Of a stretch of DNA of 64,000 nucleotides, positions 42,276-51,690 are shown piece after piece; the stretch's first letter is position 1, and each line of letters opens with the position of its first letter. Location of the stretch: the NCBI GenBank assembly GCA_020796225.1, contig CM036771.1, positions 28,812,176 to 28,876,175 on the forward strand, given 5' to 3'. The notes under the pieces are model-generated. The model was not told the DNA's origin and searched no databases. It was given only the letters and a program-made list of their open reading frames with translations. This DNA is from Arion vulgaris (lineage: Eukaryota; Mollusca; Gastropoda; Stylommatophora; Arionidae). A program made the position numbers and the translations under genes.

Positions 42276-42475
42276 TGTTGATATGTAGGGATACATCGCT
42301 GCGGATGTCGTATGTGCGAGATCCACTTGAAATTATTCTTTCATTAAACAATAAAAAAAATGTTTGTGTGATAATTAACAGTTAAACTTAAACGTCAACA
42401 AGTATATAGTAGGTATTCATTTTTAGGTTCGACTAATCCAAATATTCAAGTTAACCGAATTCGACGTAACCGGAC

Positions 42476-42859
42476 TTTTAATTACGTGTTTCGTGAATTA
42501 CAGGTGGTTCCCCCTTGAACCTTATATCGAACATTCAAGAGCAAAAAGGTTGTTGTTTACTATTGAATTTTGAGTAATGATTACTTTGATATATACTTTC
42601 CTAGGCATCACAGGTTTGTGGTAAGAAATTAATAGCATTGATTGGTCAGATAGTTGGAATTTCAATATTTCTTTTGTTTTTCTTCAGGACGTGTCTAGAG
42701 GACGAATGCCAAGAGGGGCCGTTCTGGTGTTGGAAGCGATGATGAAGATTCAGAAGACTAAACATTGACTGCAATTCTCCATTAAAAGTTTATTCCTAAA
42801 TTATATATTGTGTTATGTCATTGTAATGTGTGATTGAATGCATTTGTATTGCTTATCTG
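42476..42859. other. Unassigned spacer
   Basis: No gene or repeat recognised, AT-rich. Confidence 0.4.
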
Positions 42860-43190
42860 TGTCAACCAGATGTTTTTAAAGAAAAATTTAAACCTACCAA
42901 CTATCTGATGGCATCGTTGTTTCATGACCTGAATGCATAAACATCCTGTTGCTTTCAAATTGTTAATTCTTCTGTGGGAAGAACATTTGTCAACAATGAA
43001 AAGAACTTTTCTTTGTTTATAATTGAAGAACAATTTCTTGTAGCCACTCACTGAAAAGTTCTGATGTCATCCATGACTTTGAATTGGCTCTGTAATTCAT
43101 ACACAATTTTTTCAGGCCTTGAAACCAGGATTTTAAAATCTTCCAATCACAAATAAAGGCCATTTTTCACTAACTTCTTCAATTCCAACT
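42860..43190 (-). pseudogene. Second, shorter Tigger transposase relic
   Basis: Minus strand FICDWKI, GLKKLCMNYRANSKSWMTSE, LFSEWLQEIVLQL, then KVLFIVDKCSSHRRINNLKA with ATGCLCI. This matches the catalytic part of the neighbouring element (41280-41060) with frameshifts; DNCSAH is DKCSSH. It ends after about 330 bases without N-terminus or the third motif. It may be an independent copy or a local partial duplication. Confidence 0.75.
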
Positions 43191-43204
43191 TTGAGAAATA
43201 ATTT

Positions 43205-43560
43205 GAATATTAGAAAGTATAAATATTGATGGGAAAGATCTTAAGACTGGTCAAGAATATGTACTGGCAACAAAGCGCAACCATAAGACTAGAGAATCAG
43301 TGTGGAAACTACCAGAAGATACAATTAGGAGTAAAACAAGGATGCGTACTCCAACCAGACCTTTTTAACCTATACAGTGAAAACATCATGCGTCATATAG
43401 AAGAAAAGGCAGTTGGCGGGCAAAACATGAACAATCTAAGATACGCTGATGACATAATTTTCATGGCTACAATGAACAAGACGTAATAGACATATTAGTA
43501 ACAGAAAGTGAAAAGAAAGGATTAAGCATGAATATAAATAAAACGGGTTATGGTTGTCTC
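43205..43560 (+). mobile_element. RTE/BovB-like LINE fragment E4 (RT core)
   Basis: Plus strand: [76 protein letters not shown] at about 43432-43480 (YADD intact), one frameshift, DILVTESEKKGLSMNINKTG. Both ends are cut. It belongs with E1. Confidence 0.83.
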
Positions 43561-43565
43561 CAGGA

Positions 43566-43693
43566 AACACCATGTTCCTTCCTTTCGTTCGCTTGAAATT
43601 TGTCTATATATTCAATGTTTCTTGTATGAACTTCACTGTCTTTTGTAGCTCACACAGCGGTGAGTAGTTTTCTGTCGAGTACTGTTTCGTTAA
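43566..43693 (-). mobile_element. LINE B4, 3'-terminal segment
   Basis: Minus strand NETVLDRKLLTAV, then DSEVHTRNIEYIDKFQANER matches the end of B2 at 34125-34250 base for base over most of 110 bases. The rest of B4 lies beyond the F insertion (44650 on). Confidence 0.82.
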
Positions 43694-44649
43694 TCTGATG
43701 GTTCACTGTTTAACTTGGCTCGCTTAAGAGCCAGGACAAAAACGACGGAAATACTTCTCAAGGACCTCCTTTTCGCTGACGATGCTGCCTTAGTCGACCA
43801 CAGTGAGACTACACTGCAATGTCTAATTAATAATTTGTCAAGGCATGCGCCTCTTTTCTCTGACAATAAGTGTCTCCAAAACAGTTGTATTATGTCAGGG
43901 AAGTAAGACATCAAATATCACTTTAAATGGCAACCATCTAACACCAGTGCAAAAATGTTGCTATCTTGGGTCCACGGTCACTGCCAGCCTTTCTCTTGAT
44001 GAAGAAATAACGCTCGTATAGGAGTGCGGCTACTACATTCGGCATACTATCAAAGCAGCGTGGGAAAAAAAAATTGACATTGCAGACGAAAACTCAAATA
44101 TATCGAGCCTGTGTAATTAGTTCTTTACTATTATGGCTCAGAAACATGGACAGCCTACTCAAGACACGAGCGGAGACTTAACATCTTTCACCTTCGATGT
44201 CTCCGCAAGATTATGAACATCAGGTGGTACGACAAGATAACCAACTCTGAAGTACTACAACGTGCAAATCTGCCTTCCATCATGGGCATGCTCAGCAGTA
44301 GACGACTAAGATGGTTGGGACATGTGAGAAGAATGGAAACTTATCGCATACCAAAACAAATGTTGTTCTGTGAACTTTCGAGGGGAAGAGGCACCAGTAC
44401 AGACCACTGCTTAGATATAAAGATGTCTACAAAACCTCAATGAAAAACTTTTCTATAGATCCCAGCACATGGGAGGGACTAGCTGATGACAGAGTTGTGT
44501 GGAAAGCCAAATTACGGAAGGGCGCAGAGTCTTTTGAGAAGAGACTTATGTACGAGCTGAACGACAAGAGAGAAAATCGAAAACTCAGAAGTTGTCACAG
44601 TAAAACACTTGCCTATTGACCGTCTGTAAAGATGAAAAGGGCGATATAT
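43694..44649 (+). mobile_element. LINE F fragment inserted in LINE B4, TSD TGTTTCGTTAA
   Basis: Flanked by identical 11-bp copies (43683-43693 and 44650-44660). Plus strand: ARLRARTKTTEILLKDLLFA, DDAALVDHSETTLQCLINNL (the catalytic ADD is FADDAAL), YGSETWTAYSRHERRLNIFH, LRCLRKIMNIRWYDKITNSE, VLQRANLPSIMGMLSSRRLR, WLGHVRRMETYRIPKQMLFC, and a C-terminus EGAESFEKRLMYELNDKREN-like in broken frames. This C-terminal set belongs to a widespread animal LINE family whose clade name I cannot fix from sequence alone. 5'-truncated, with about five breaks. Confidence 0.87.
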
Positions 44650-45345
44650 TGTTTCGTTAAGCCAGTGAGTTTGCCTCAGTGTATCATATTCGGGACAGTC
44701 TTGAAGTATGTGCTCTGCAGTCTGGTGGCATGTCTGAATTGCCAATCTTGAATTTTGTGTACATGTGGCTGCGGAGTCGATTGTGTCCTGTTTTAAGGCG
44801 CAGAATGACAACTTGTTCCAATCTGCTCATATTACAGTAATCGCCTTGTCTTGGTATTTGTGGCTTTCTGATTGATTTAATCATCCTTTTCGTTTAGTGG
44901 TAGTTAACTGACACATCCGGTTGCTCTCCTGCAGCACCTTCCTTGACCAGTTGGTCTGCTGTTTAATTTCATGATATTCCCACAGTGAGAGTGCATCCAC
45001 TGCAAGACGACCTGCGCTGCTTGGACAGTTTAGACAGTAGGGTCTGTAGACCTGGCAATTTTCTGGGCTGATTTTGCATCAGTTTCTTAGTTGCCACCTT
45101 GATTGCCTGAATTTCTGCATCATAGTTGTGACAGAATTTCCCAGTTGGTACTTTAATTGCATCTCTAGGGGTTTTTTGGGTATTCTATGTACACTCCTGC
45201 TCCTCCATTCTTCACTGTATTTTCTGCTGACCCATCCGTATGTACACTGGGATCATGTGGGTATTTTTCATCAAGTAAATTGAGAGTGACTGTCTAGTGT
45301 TGTATGCTGTTGTGCTCATACTTGCCGAGTATTCCTTTAACACCA
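44650..45345 (-). mobile_element. LINE B4, main segment (RNase H and C-terminus)
   Basis: Minus strand: LLDEKYPHDPSVHTDGSAEN, TVKNGGAGVYIEYPK near 45300-45180 (RNase H first motif as HTDGSA), then in broken frames the HSHCGN motif, MIKSIRKPQIPRQGDYCNMS, RLEQVVILRLKTGHNRLRSH, MYTKFKIGNSDM and EHILQDCPEYDTLRQTHWLN. It is close to B2, but with independent damage. Confidence 0.85.
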
Positions 45346-45404
45346 ATATGTAATATCAACATAAATAACACAACACTGAAACAAGTACATTGATCCACTG
45401 CATA

Positions 45405-45642
45405 GTAACAATTTTGTCAATATCTAGTGTTAGATGGGAGAAATTTACAATGTTCACCATCTTAGCGCATACACCAAACAGCTCTTCTGATGATCTGTCT
45501 GGGTACTGTATGTATACTCCATGTTTGTATAACCTGCTTGGATGGTGGCTTTAAATGCAGATCCTCCAGTATAGACATCTGCCCATTCTTGAGGATAGGT
45601 ATCAATGGTCCTATCATGAATTTATCTCTCTGCAGCCCAAGA
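45405..45642 (-). mobile_element. B1-type LINE fragment, left of RTE A3
   Basis: Matches B1 at about 4600-5060 with an internal deletion (the part equivalent to 4690-4815 is missing). On the minus strand YTGGSAFKATIQA-like RNase H start and the SILEDLHLKPPSKQ region are visible. It ends with GCAGCCCAAGA, the left TSD of A3. Confidence 0.72.
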
Positions 45643-48600
45643 CGCCTGTGTGTTGCCGGGGCTCGAAAGGGGAGCAATGAATAGCGGCACTGGACTCAAG
45701 GCATGTTGTAAGAGGCGACTCAGGTGGGTTTGGCGTAGGGCTGGCTACCCTATCCAGTAGAAAATTTTAGCCACAAAATCCAACCAACCATGAACAAGTC
45801 ATAAAAATAAAATAAAAACTGCCAACCAAGAGGAAAGGAAGCTCTTCTAGAAGAGGTATGAAGCGATGCAGAGAAAGTCGCAAGGAGTCTGCACCGCAGA
45901 TTATCTTCCTTTCACCTAGGAAAATTCCAGAATTGGCACCTGAAATGTTAGAAGTATGTATGAAATGGGAAAGACAGCACAGGTTGTAAATGAGATGAAA
46001 TTTCACGGGATTGGCATCTTGGGATTATGTGAAACTAGGTGGAATGGTGAAGGCAAACAACATCTAACCACAGGAGAAACAATGCTGTTCTCAGGTCATA
46101 TGGAAGAAAATGCCCCATAGTGAAGGAGTGGCTTTAATGCTATCTAAAGAAGCGGAGAATGCACTAATAAAATGGGAAGCAGTGAGTCCTAAGATAATCA
46201 CAGCAACATTCAGAACCACCAAAAAGAAAGTATTCTTGAATGTGACCCAATGTTATGCACTTACCAATGATAAAGAGGAAAAAGTAAAAGAAGAATTTTA
46301 CATAAAACTTCAAAATACTAAAGGTAATCAGAGAAATGGGAACAACAAAATTTGATGGGTGACTAATGCCAAAATTGGTTCGGACAACATAGGCTACGAG
46401 ATCATGGGGAAACACGGACTAGGGATAATGCACGAAAATGGAGAACTATTCACTAATTTCTGAGCAGCGAATCAATACGTCTTAGGTGGAAGTGTCTTTC
46501 CACATAAAAGAATACATAAAGCAACCTGGGTATCACCAGACCACAGAACAGAAAATCAAATTGACCACATATGCATAAACAAGAAATTCAGGTCATCTCT
46601 ACAAGATGTAAGGGTTCTAAGGGGGCAGATGTAGATTTGGATCACTTGCTGATAAGTAAATTTAAACTGAAGCTTAAATGATACATAACATCCCATGAAA
46701 ATAGACACCAATATAATGTAGGATACCTCAGAAGTCAAGAAACAAAGGAACAGTTCACGGCCACAGTTTCTAATAAGTATGAGGTTTTGCGGCAATTAGA
46801 AGATGATGTGAGTGCGGAATAATGCACGCCAAAAATATTTGGAATGAAACATACACAGAGGTATTAGGAAAGAAGGAGGGAATCATAAGGCATGGATAAC
46901 TCCAGAAACTCTCAAGGAAATAGAAGAAAGGAAAAGAGGAAAGCAGATTTAAATAATAGCAAAACTAGAACTGCCAAAGTCATAGCCCAGGAAACATACA
47001 CAGAAGCTAGCAAGAAAGTAAAGAAACAAATAAGGTTAGAAAAAAGACAATACGTAGAAGATCTAGCAAGAGAAGCAGAGGTAGCTGCAGGAAAAGGAAA
47101 CCTTAAGGATCTTTACAACATCACTAGAAAGCTAGCAGGAAAATACAGTCCATCAAATGGGTTGATCAAAAATAGTAGCGGGGAAACTATCACTAATGTT
47201 AGAGACCAAATGGAAAGATGGATGGAATACTTCAAGGAACTTCTGAACAGACCAGCACCTACAAACCCCACAGATATCCAACCGGCAGAAATTGACTTGG
47301 GCATCAACTGTGAGAAACCATCCAAGGAGGATATTAGTAAAGCCATTAAACTTTTAAAAGATGGGAAAGGCGGTCTAGATGGTATTCCAGCGGAGACTGT
47401 TAAAGTCAACATAAACACATCTACAAAAATACTGTATAAATTATTTAGCAGAATCTGGGAGACTGAAGAAATGCCAGCAAACTGGAGAGAAGGATACCTG
47501 GTGAAGCTACCAAAGAAAGGGGACCTTCAGAAGTGGGAAAACTATATGGGAATGATGCTGTTGTCAGTATCTGGGAAAATACTAAGCAGAGTCATCCTGG
47601 AGAGACTGAGAGATGCTATCGATATAAAGCTAAGAGATGAACAGGCAGGCTTCCGACCAAATAGACTCTAGTGCACAGATAGCCACATTATGCATAATAA
47701 TAGAGCAAAGTATTGAATGGAAATCCCCACTTTATATCGGATTTGTGGATTATGAGAAGGCTTTTGACAGTATTGATAGGGAAACCCTTTGGAAATTGAT
47801 GAGACATTATGGAATCCCACAGAAAATTATTAACCTAATAAAAGCAAAATATACAGATATGAAATGTAGAGTTCTTCATGAAGGTAAACTAACAGATACT
47901 TTTGGAATAGAAACAGGAGTTCGTCAGGGATGTCTTCTATCACCTCTGTTGTTCTTACTGACAATAGACTGGATTATGAAGACCACAGTAACTAACACCA
48001 GAAATGGAATCCAATGGACACTGACAGAGCAACTAGATGATCTGGACTTCGCTGATGATATAGCCATTCTGTCACATACACGAAATCAGATGCAAGATAA
48101 GCTAAACACATTGAATCTAAGGTCCCAGCAACTAGGGCTAAACATTCATAAGGTAAAGACAAAGATATTGAGAATTAACTACAAACAACAACTTGATCTC
48201 CTGAGTGAAATCCCACTTCAAGAGGTAGAATCATACACATATTTGGGCAGCAACGTAGACAAAGTGGGTGGAACAGATAGAGATGTTAAAATAAGAATAC
48301 AGAAGGCAAGATGAGCTTTATTGCACTGGGAAACATTTGGAAGTCTAAAGAAATCAAATCTAGAACAAAAATTCGGATATTTTACTCTAATGTTAAAGCA
48401 GTTCTACTGTATGGGACAGAAACATGGAGAACAACTAAAACAATAGCGCATAAATTGCAAACATTCGTCAACTGGTGTCTGCGCAGAATAGAGGGAATAA
48501 GATGGTATTATAGGGTCACAAATTAGGAACTTATGGAGAGAATAAGACAGCTTCCAGTGAAGGAACAGGTTTAAAAAAGACGCTGCGCTGGATAGGACAC

Positions 48601-48832
48601 ACTTTGCAAAAATCGGAGGAATATAGCAAGAAGGGTCCTAGCCTGAACCCGCAGGGACAGCGAAAGAAGGGGAGGTCGAGAAATACATGGAGACGAGATT
48701 TGGAGGTGGAGATCAACAATATAAAGAAGAGCTAGAAGGAGCTGCAGGAGATAGCTAGAGATAGGAAGACTTGGCATGAGTTGGTTGAGCTCCTATACCC
48801 CAATCCGGGGTAAAAAGGCAAAGAGAGAGAGA
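45643..48832 (+). mobile_element. Full-length RTE-like LINE A3 (3,190 bp), TSD GCAGCCCAAGA
   Basis: Identical 11-bp copies at 45632-45642 and 48833-48843 give exact ends. It starts CGCCTGTGTGTTGCCGGGGC, has a roughly 310-bp 5' UTR containing AGGCATGTTGTAAGAGGCGA, then endonuclease, RT and the end CCGGGGTAAAAAGGCAAAG with (GA)n. It inserted into a B1-type LINE whose sequence resumes at 48844 (GGTTCCAGGTTTGCGTG). It provides the reference ends for family A. Confidence 0.93.
45956..48526 (+). pseudogene. RTE A3 endonuclease/reverse transcriptase (few breaks)
   Basis: An ATG at 45956 gives MYEMGKTAQVVNEMKFHGIG, ILGLCETRWNGEG (catalytic Glu). Frameshifts occur near 46117 and 46355, the latter inside the MGD-NAKIG motif. 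ENQIDHICINKKFRSSLQDV follows, but the SDHHL motif has lost bases. RT is open over 47113-47671 and 47637-48314: LKDGKGGLDGIPAETVKVNI, WREGYLVKLPKKGDLQKWEN, LRDEQAGFRPNR, DYEKAFDSIDRETLWKLMRH (box A), VRQGCLLSPLLFLLTIDWIM and LDDLDFADDIAILSH (DD at about 48050-48056), TYLGSNVDKVGGTDRDVKIR. Stops at 48312 and 48524 end the last frames. Four to six lesions, so relatively young. Confidence 0.9.
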
Positions 48833-48843
48833 GCAGCCCAAGA

Positions 48844-48896
48844 GGTTCCAGGTTTGCGTGACTAATACTGAAGATGGTATATGCGGTTTGGGCACA
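48844..48896 (-). mobile_element. B1-type LINE fragment, right of RTE A3
   Basis: GGTTCCAGGTTTGCGTG and ATACTGAAGATGGTATATGC correspond to B1 at 5500-5520 and 5895-5915, with a deletion between. It continues the fragment at 45405-45642. Confidence 0.6.
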
Positions 48897-49394
48897 TACC
48901 ATACAATGGACATTTATTAAACAACTAGAGGATCTGGCATTGTGGCCCCCAATCATACACAGATAAAATGAATATTCCAAATAATGTTAGCAACTAGGTT
49001 TGAAAATACATGCAGTGAACCAGATTATGCTGGAGAAAACAACTATACAGGACGTAGAATCATATACATACTTTGGTAGCGACGCAGAAGGGGGGACAAA
49101 CAATGATGTCAAGAAGGATACAAAAAGCAAACATAAACTTTATTGCATTGAGAAATATATGGAAGTCAAAGGAGATGAAAACAAACACAAAGCTGAGAAT
49201 CTTTCAATGAAATGTGAAGTCAGTGCTGTTCTATTGTTCGAAGACCGACCGGAAGCATTGCAAGACAGGCACTGTTTTGGAACCTGGAAGGTCTATAAAT
49301 ACAAGGAGAGAGCTAGAGACTGATATTAAAAGGATAGGTAAAATATAGAATGAGTTAGAAGGGATGGCAAGAGACCGGAAGGTGAACCTTTGCA
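48897..49394 (+). mobile_element. RTE-like LINE fragment D (3' part)
   Basis: Plus strand TIQWTFIKQLEDLAL (equivalent of the FADD region, box lost), QLGLKIHAVNQIMLEKTT, VESYTYFGSDAEGGTNNDVK, ENLSMKCEVSAVLLF, then RELETDIKRI with a diverged C-terminus. It is related to A and C but more decayed and of its own subfamily. Confidence 0.7.
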
Positions 49395-50202
49395 GCTAAT
49401 AAAATCCACTCATGTGTCCCATAGTAAAGAAAGGGAAAGACAACAAGAAGGCCACCAGCTACAGACCAATAAGCTTAACCAACTGTGTTTGCAAAATAAT
49501 AGAGAGGATGGTCAACAGAAGACTTAAATGGTACCTGGAATCTGAGGAACTACTAGTGCCAGAACAAGCAGGATTTATAGAACACAACAGCACAGAAGAT
49601 AACATATATATCACAGATTGTTGAAGATGCCTTCCAACAGAAAAAAAGAAAGTATGCACCGTCTGGATAGACCTTCAAAAACCTGTGATAGTGTAAGGAA
49701 AGATGGGTTACAAGTGAGAGTCACTATGGAAGACCTCAATAGTAAAATAAAACTCCTTCTAAAACATGGAGTCCCTCAGGGACCAGTATTGTCTGCCACC
49801 TTGCTCCTCGTATTCATTAATGACCTCATACCAGATCTGCCACAGGGTGGGAGAACTGTCCTTTATGCTGATGACTTAGCAGTATGGAGTGTAGAAGAAC
49901 ACATAACTATAGCTAATAAACAAATACAAAAGGTTGCAGGCAACATGGGCAGAGAAGTGGTTGGTGCAGATCAACGCTGAAAAATCGCCAACAGCACTAT
50001 TCACACTATCAAACAAACAAAGACAGGGCAGGATAAATACTACTCGGGAACACACAAGTTCCAATAGACGAGGAACCAAATCACTTAGGCATCACATTAG
50101 ATAAAAGAATTACTCGGGAGCCCCACTTAGAGAGAACAGGCAAGAATGAAGTTAGCTATCCTGGGGAAACAAGCTGGATCAAGTTGGGGAGCTGATGGGC
50201 AC
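49395..50202 (+). mobile_element. LINE B3, left segment (reverse transcriptase)
   Basis: Plus strand: VKKGKDNKKATSYRPISLTN, CVCKIIERMVNRRLKWYLES, LVPEQAGFIEHNSTEDNI, a frameshift, WIDLQKTCDSVRKDGL (box A, KAFD changed to KTCD), LLKHGVPQGPVLSATLLLVF and VLYADDLAVWSVEEHITIAN with YADD at about 49865-49876, then in pieces KLAILGKQAGSSWGAD to the break. It is a B-family copy of the Jockey/I-like type. Confidence 0.82.
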
Positions 50203-50808
50203 ATAAATCTAGAAATAGCTCACCATTTTCATTCATGCTTCCATGACCATCAATTCCCATCTCTCTCTCATTGCCAGTGTTATCGCTGCCAACCTTGACA
50301 TTCAGGTCTCCCATAAGAATCAGCATTTTGTGCTTTATCAACAGTTGTCTGCAGTTGTGAATAGAAATGTTCTTTCCTCTCCTCTTCTGCGCTGTTCGTC
50401 GGGACATAATACATAATGATGTAGGTCTTCTGGAACATAGCTTTAAATTTGGCACTTATGATGCGGTCAGACACTGGTTCCCATTTCATCAGCCCTTTGG
50501 ACGCTTCATTGGATAGCAGCAGGGTCACACCATTTTAATGGGGTCATCTTCATTTTCTTTGCTCGAGTAGAGCAGCGTTTCTCCACGGCTATATTTAACT
50601 TTATAGAGAAGGTCGTGGTTTCTCCCGTCTGGAGTCTTGTTTCCCCAAAGGCATACCATCTTGTTTCACATAATTCCAGCACTGTGAGCTTGTAGTGATG
50701 CATCTCTGTCCGTTTGGGACATCTCGCAGCGTCCTCACATTTCACATCTCTATAAAAATAGCTCTTCTGCGAAATCAATTTGTAAACCTCTAATTTTCTT
50801 CTCTGTGG
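50203..50808 (-). mobile_element. RTE endonuclease fragment lying between two B3 segments
   Basis: Minus strand: HHYKLTVLELCETRWYAFGE (catalytic Glu), VTLLLSNEASKGLMKWEPVS, DRIISAKFKAMFQKTYIIMY, VPTNSAEEERKEHFYSQLQT, MGDLNVKVGSDNTGNEREMG and DGHGSMNENGELFLDLCA. This is an RTE-type endonuclease without RT, related to family A and C but distinct. No TSD could be found, so the break in B3 may involve a deletion. Confidence 0.8.
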
Positions 50809-51255
50809 CTAAAAAATGGTTGGGAACCTATGAATTAGAACATATAAGGACGATCTACCAGACATCACCAAGGATATAACACTCCTCAACCCCATGGGAA
50901 CATCATAATAATTATACCATAAGAACTACCAGATGCACATAGGGAGAGCTAAATACTCTCCAAAAGAAAAATAACCTGTTAATTGACAGAACAACTATAT
51001 CAAGCAAGCAAGATCCAAATATACAGATGGATCGGCAACTGGAGCAGTGAGAAACGGAGGGCAGGAGTTAATATAAGATACCAAGATCAAACAAATGAAT
51101 CCAACGGTACACCTACTGGAAAATTCAGCTCAAACTACTCGGCTGGGGTACAGGCCCTAAACATTGCAGCAAAACACTAATAAACCCGAAAGTCATTGTC
51201 AGCAGTTTTCCCTCACCGTCAGTACTGCAAGTGGACAAAAAAGAGGTAGCGATTA
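50809..51255 (+). mobile_element. LINE B3, right segment (RNase H start)
   Basis: Plus strand: IQIYTDGSATGAVRNGG at about 51018-51065 (RNase H first motif), a slip, GVNIRYQDQTNESNGTPTGK, FSSNYSAGVQALNIAAKH with a stop. The LINE then fades into the error-rich region near 51260. Confidence 0.75.
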
Positions 51256-51690
51256 GACAACATACCCTCCCGGATTGTTGTGCGTCATCCCCCGGTTACC
51301 GGTTTTTTTATCCTGGTTTGCCTGCCGTCAGTTTTGTGTCGGTTTACTCCGCTTTTTTTGATTGTCCCCAATCAAACTACGGGAAGTATTTCCCCCGCGG
51401 GGGAAACGCCCCTGGTTTTCTGCGGGCCCCAGTTTTGCTGCACATTTGGGGGGCCGCCCCCTACCCCCATGTCCCCGTCCCCCACCGAGCCCCGTGCCTT
51501 GCCCCACCGTTGGGCCCACCCGTGCATCGTTCGCATGCGATTCGCTCTGTTTTGGTCCCCGGGCCCCGGTGTCATTCTCACCGTAAAATTCACCATGCCT
51601 CTAGACCCCGTTTCAAGGGCACCCCCACGGGGGGCTTTTTCATCATTTAGGGGGCAATGAACTCGTTGGGTTTTAACTAATTTCATGATG
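51256..51690. other. GC-rich patch in error-rich sequence, no gene called
   Basis: This roughly 400-bp patch is very GC-rich with runs of G and C (GGGGGGCCGCCCCC, CCCCGGGCCCCGG). Up to four frames stay open for 60-140 codons because of composition. Homopolymer inflation like that seen at 61388-61640 makes any translation unreliable. Confidence 0.6.

Larger units (their letters stand above)
39886..42475 (-). mobile_element. Tigger/pogo-type DNA transposon
   Basis: The left end reads TA|CAGTTGAACCTGGATAAG at 39884 on, the usual TA target and CAGT start of Tigger elements. A second, inverted copy of the end (CTACTTATCCAGGTTG) lies only about 75 bases inside, so this terminus forms a strong hairpin. 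The right end is decayed; AACCTGG-type ends cannot be aligned, but ACTAATCCAAATATTCAAGT and GTTAACCGAATTCG at 42436-42465 have the look of the opposite terminus. It carries SINE S5 (40005-40253) and a LINE tail (41501-41804). Confidence 0.75.

Noticed and set aside
51231..51660. 139- and 126-codon open frames
   Set aside because: GC-rich composition keeps several frames open, base quality is poor, and there is no domain.
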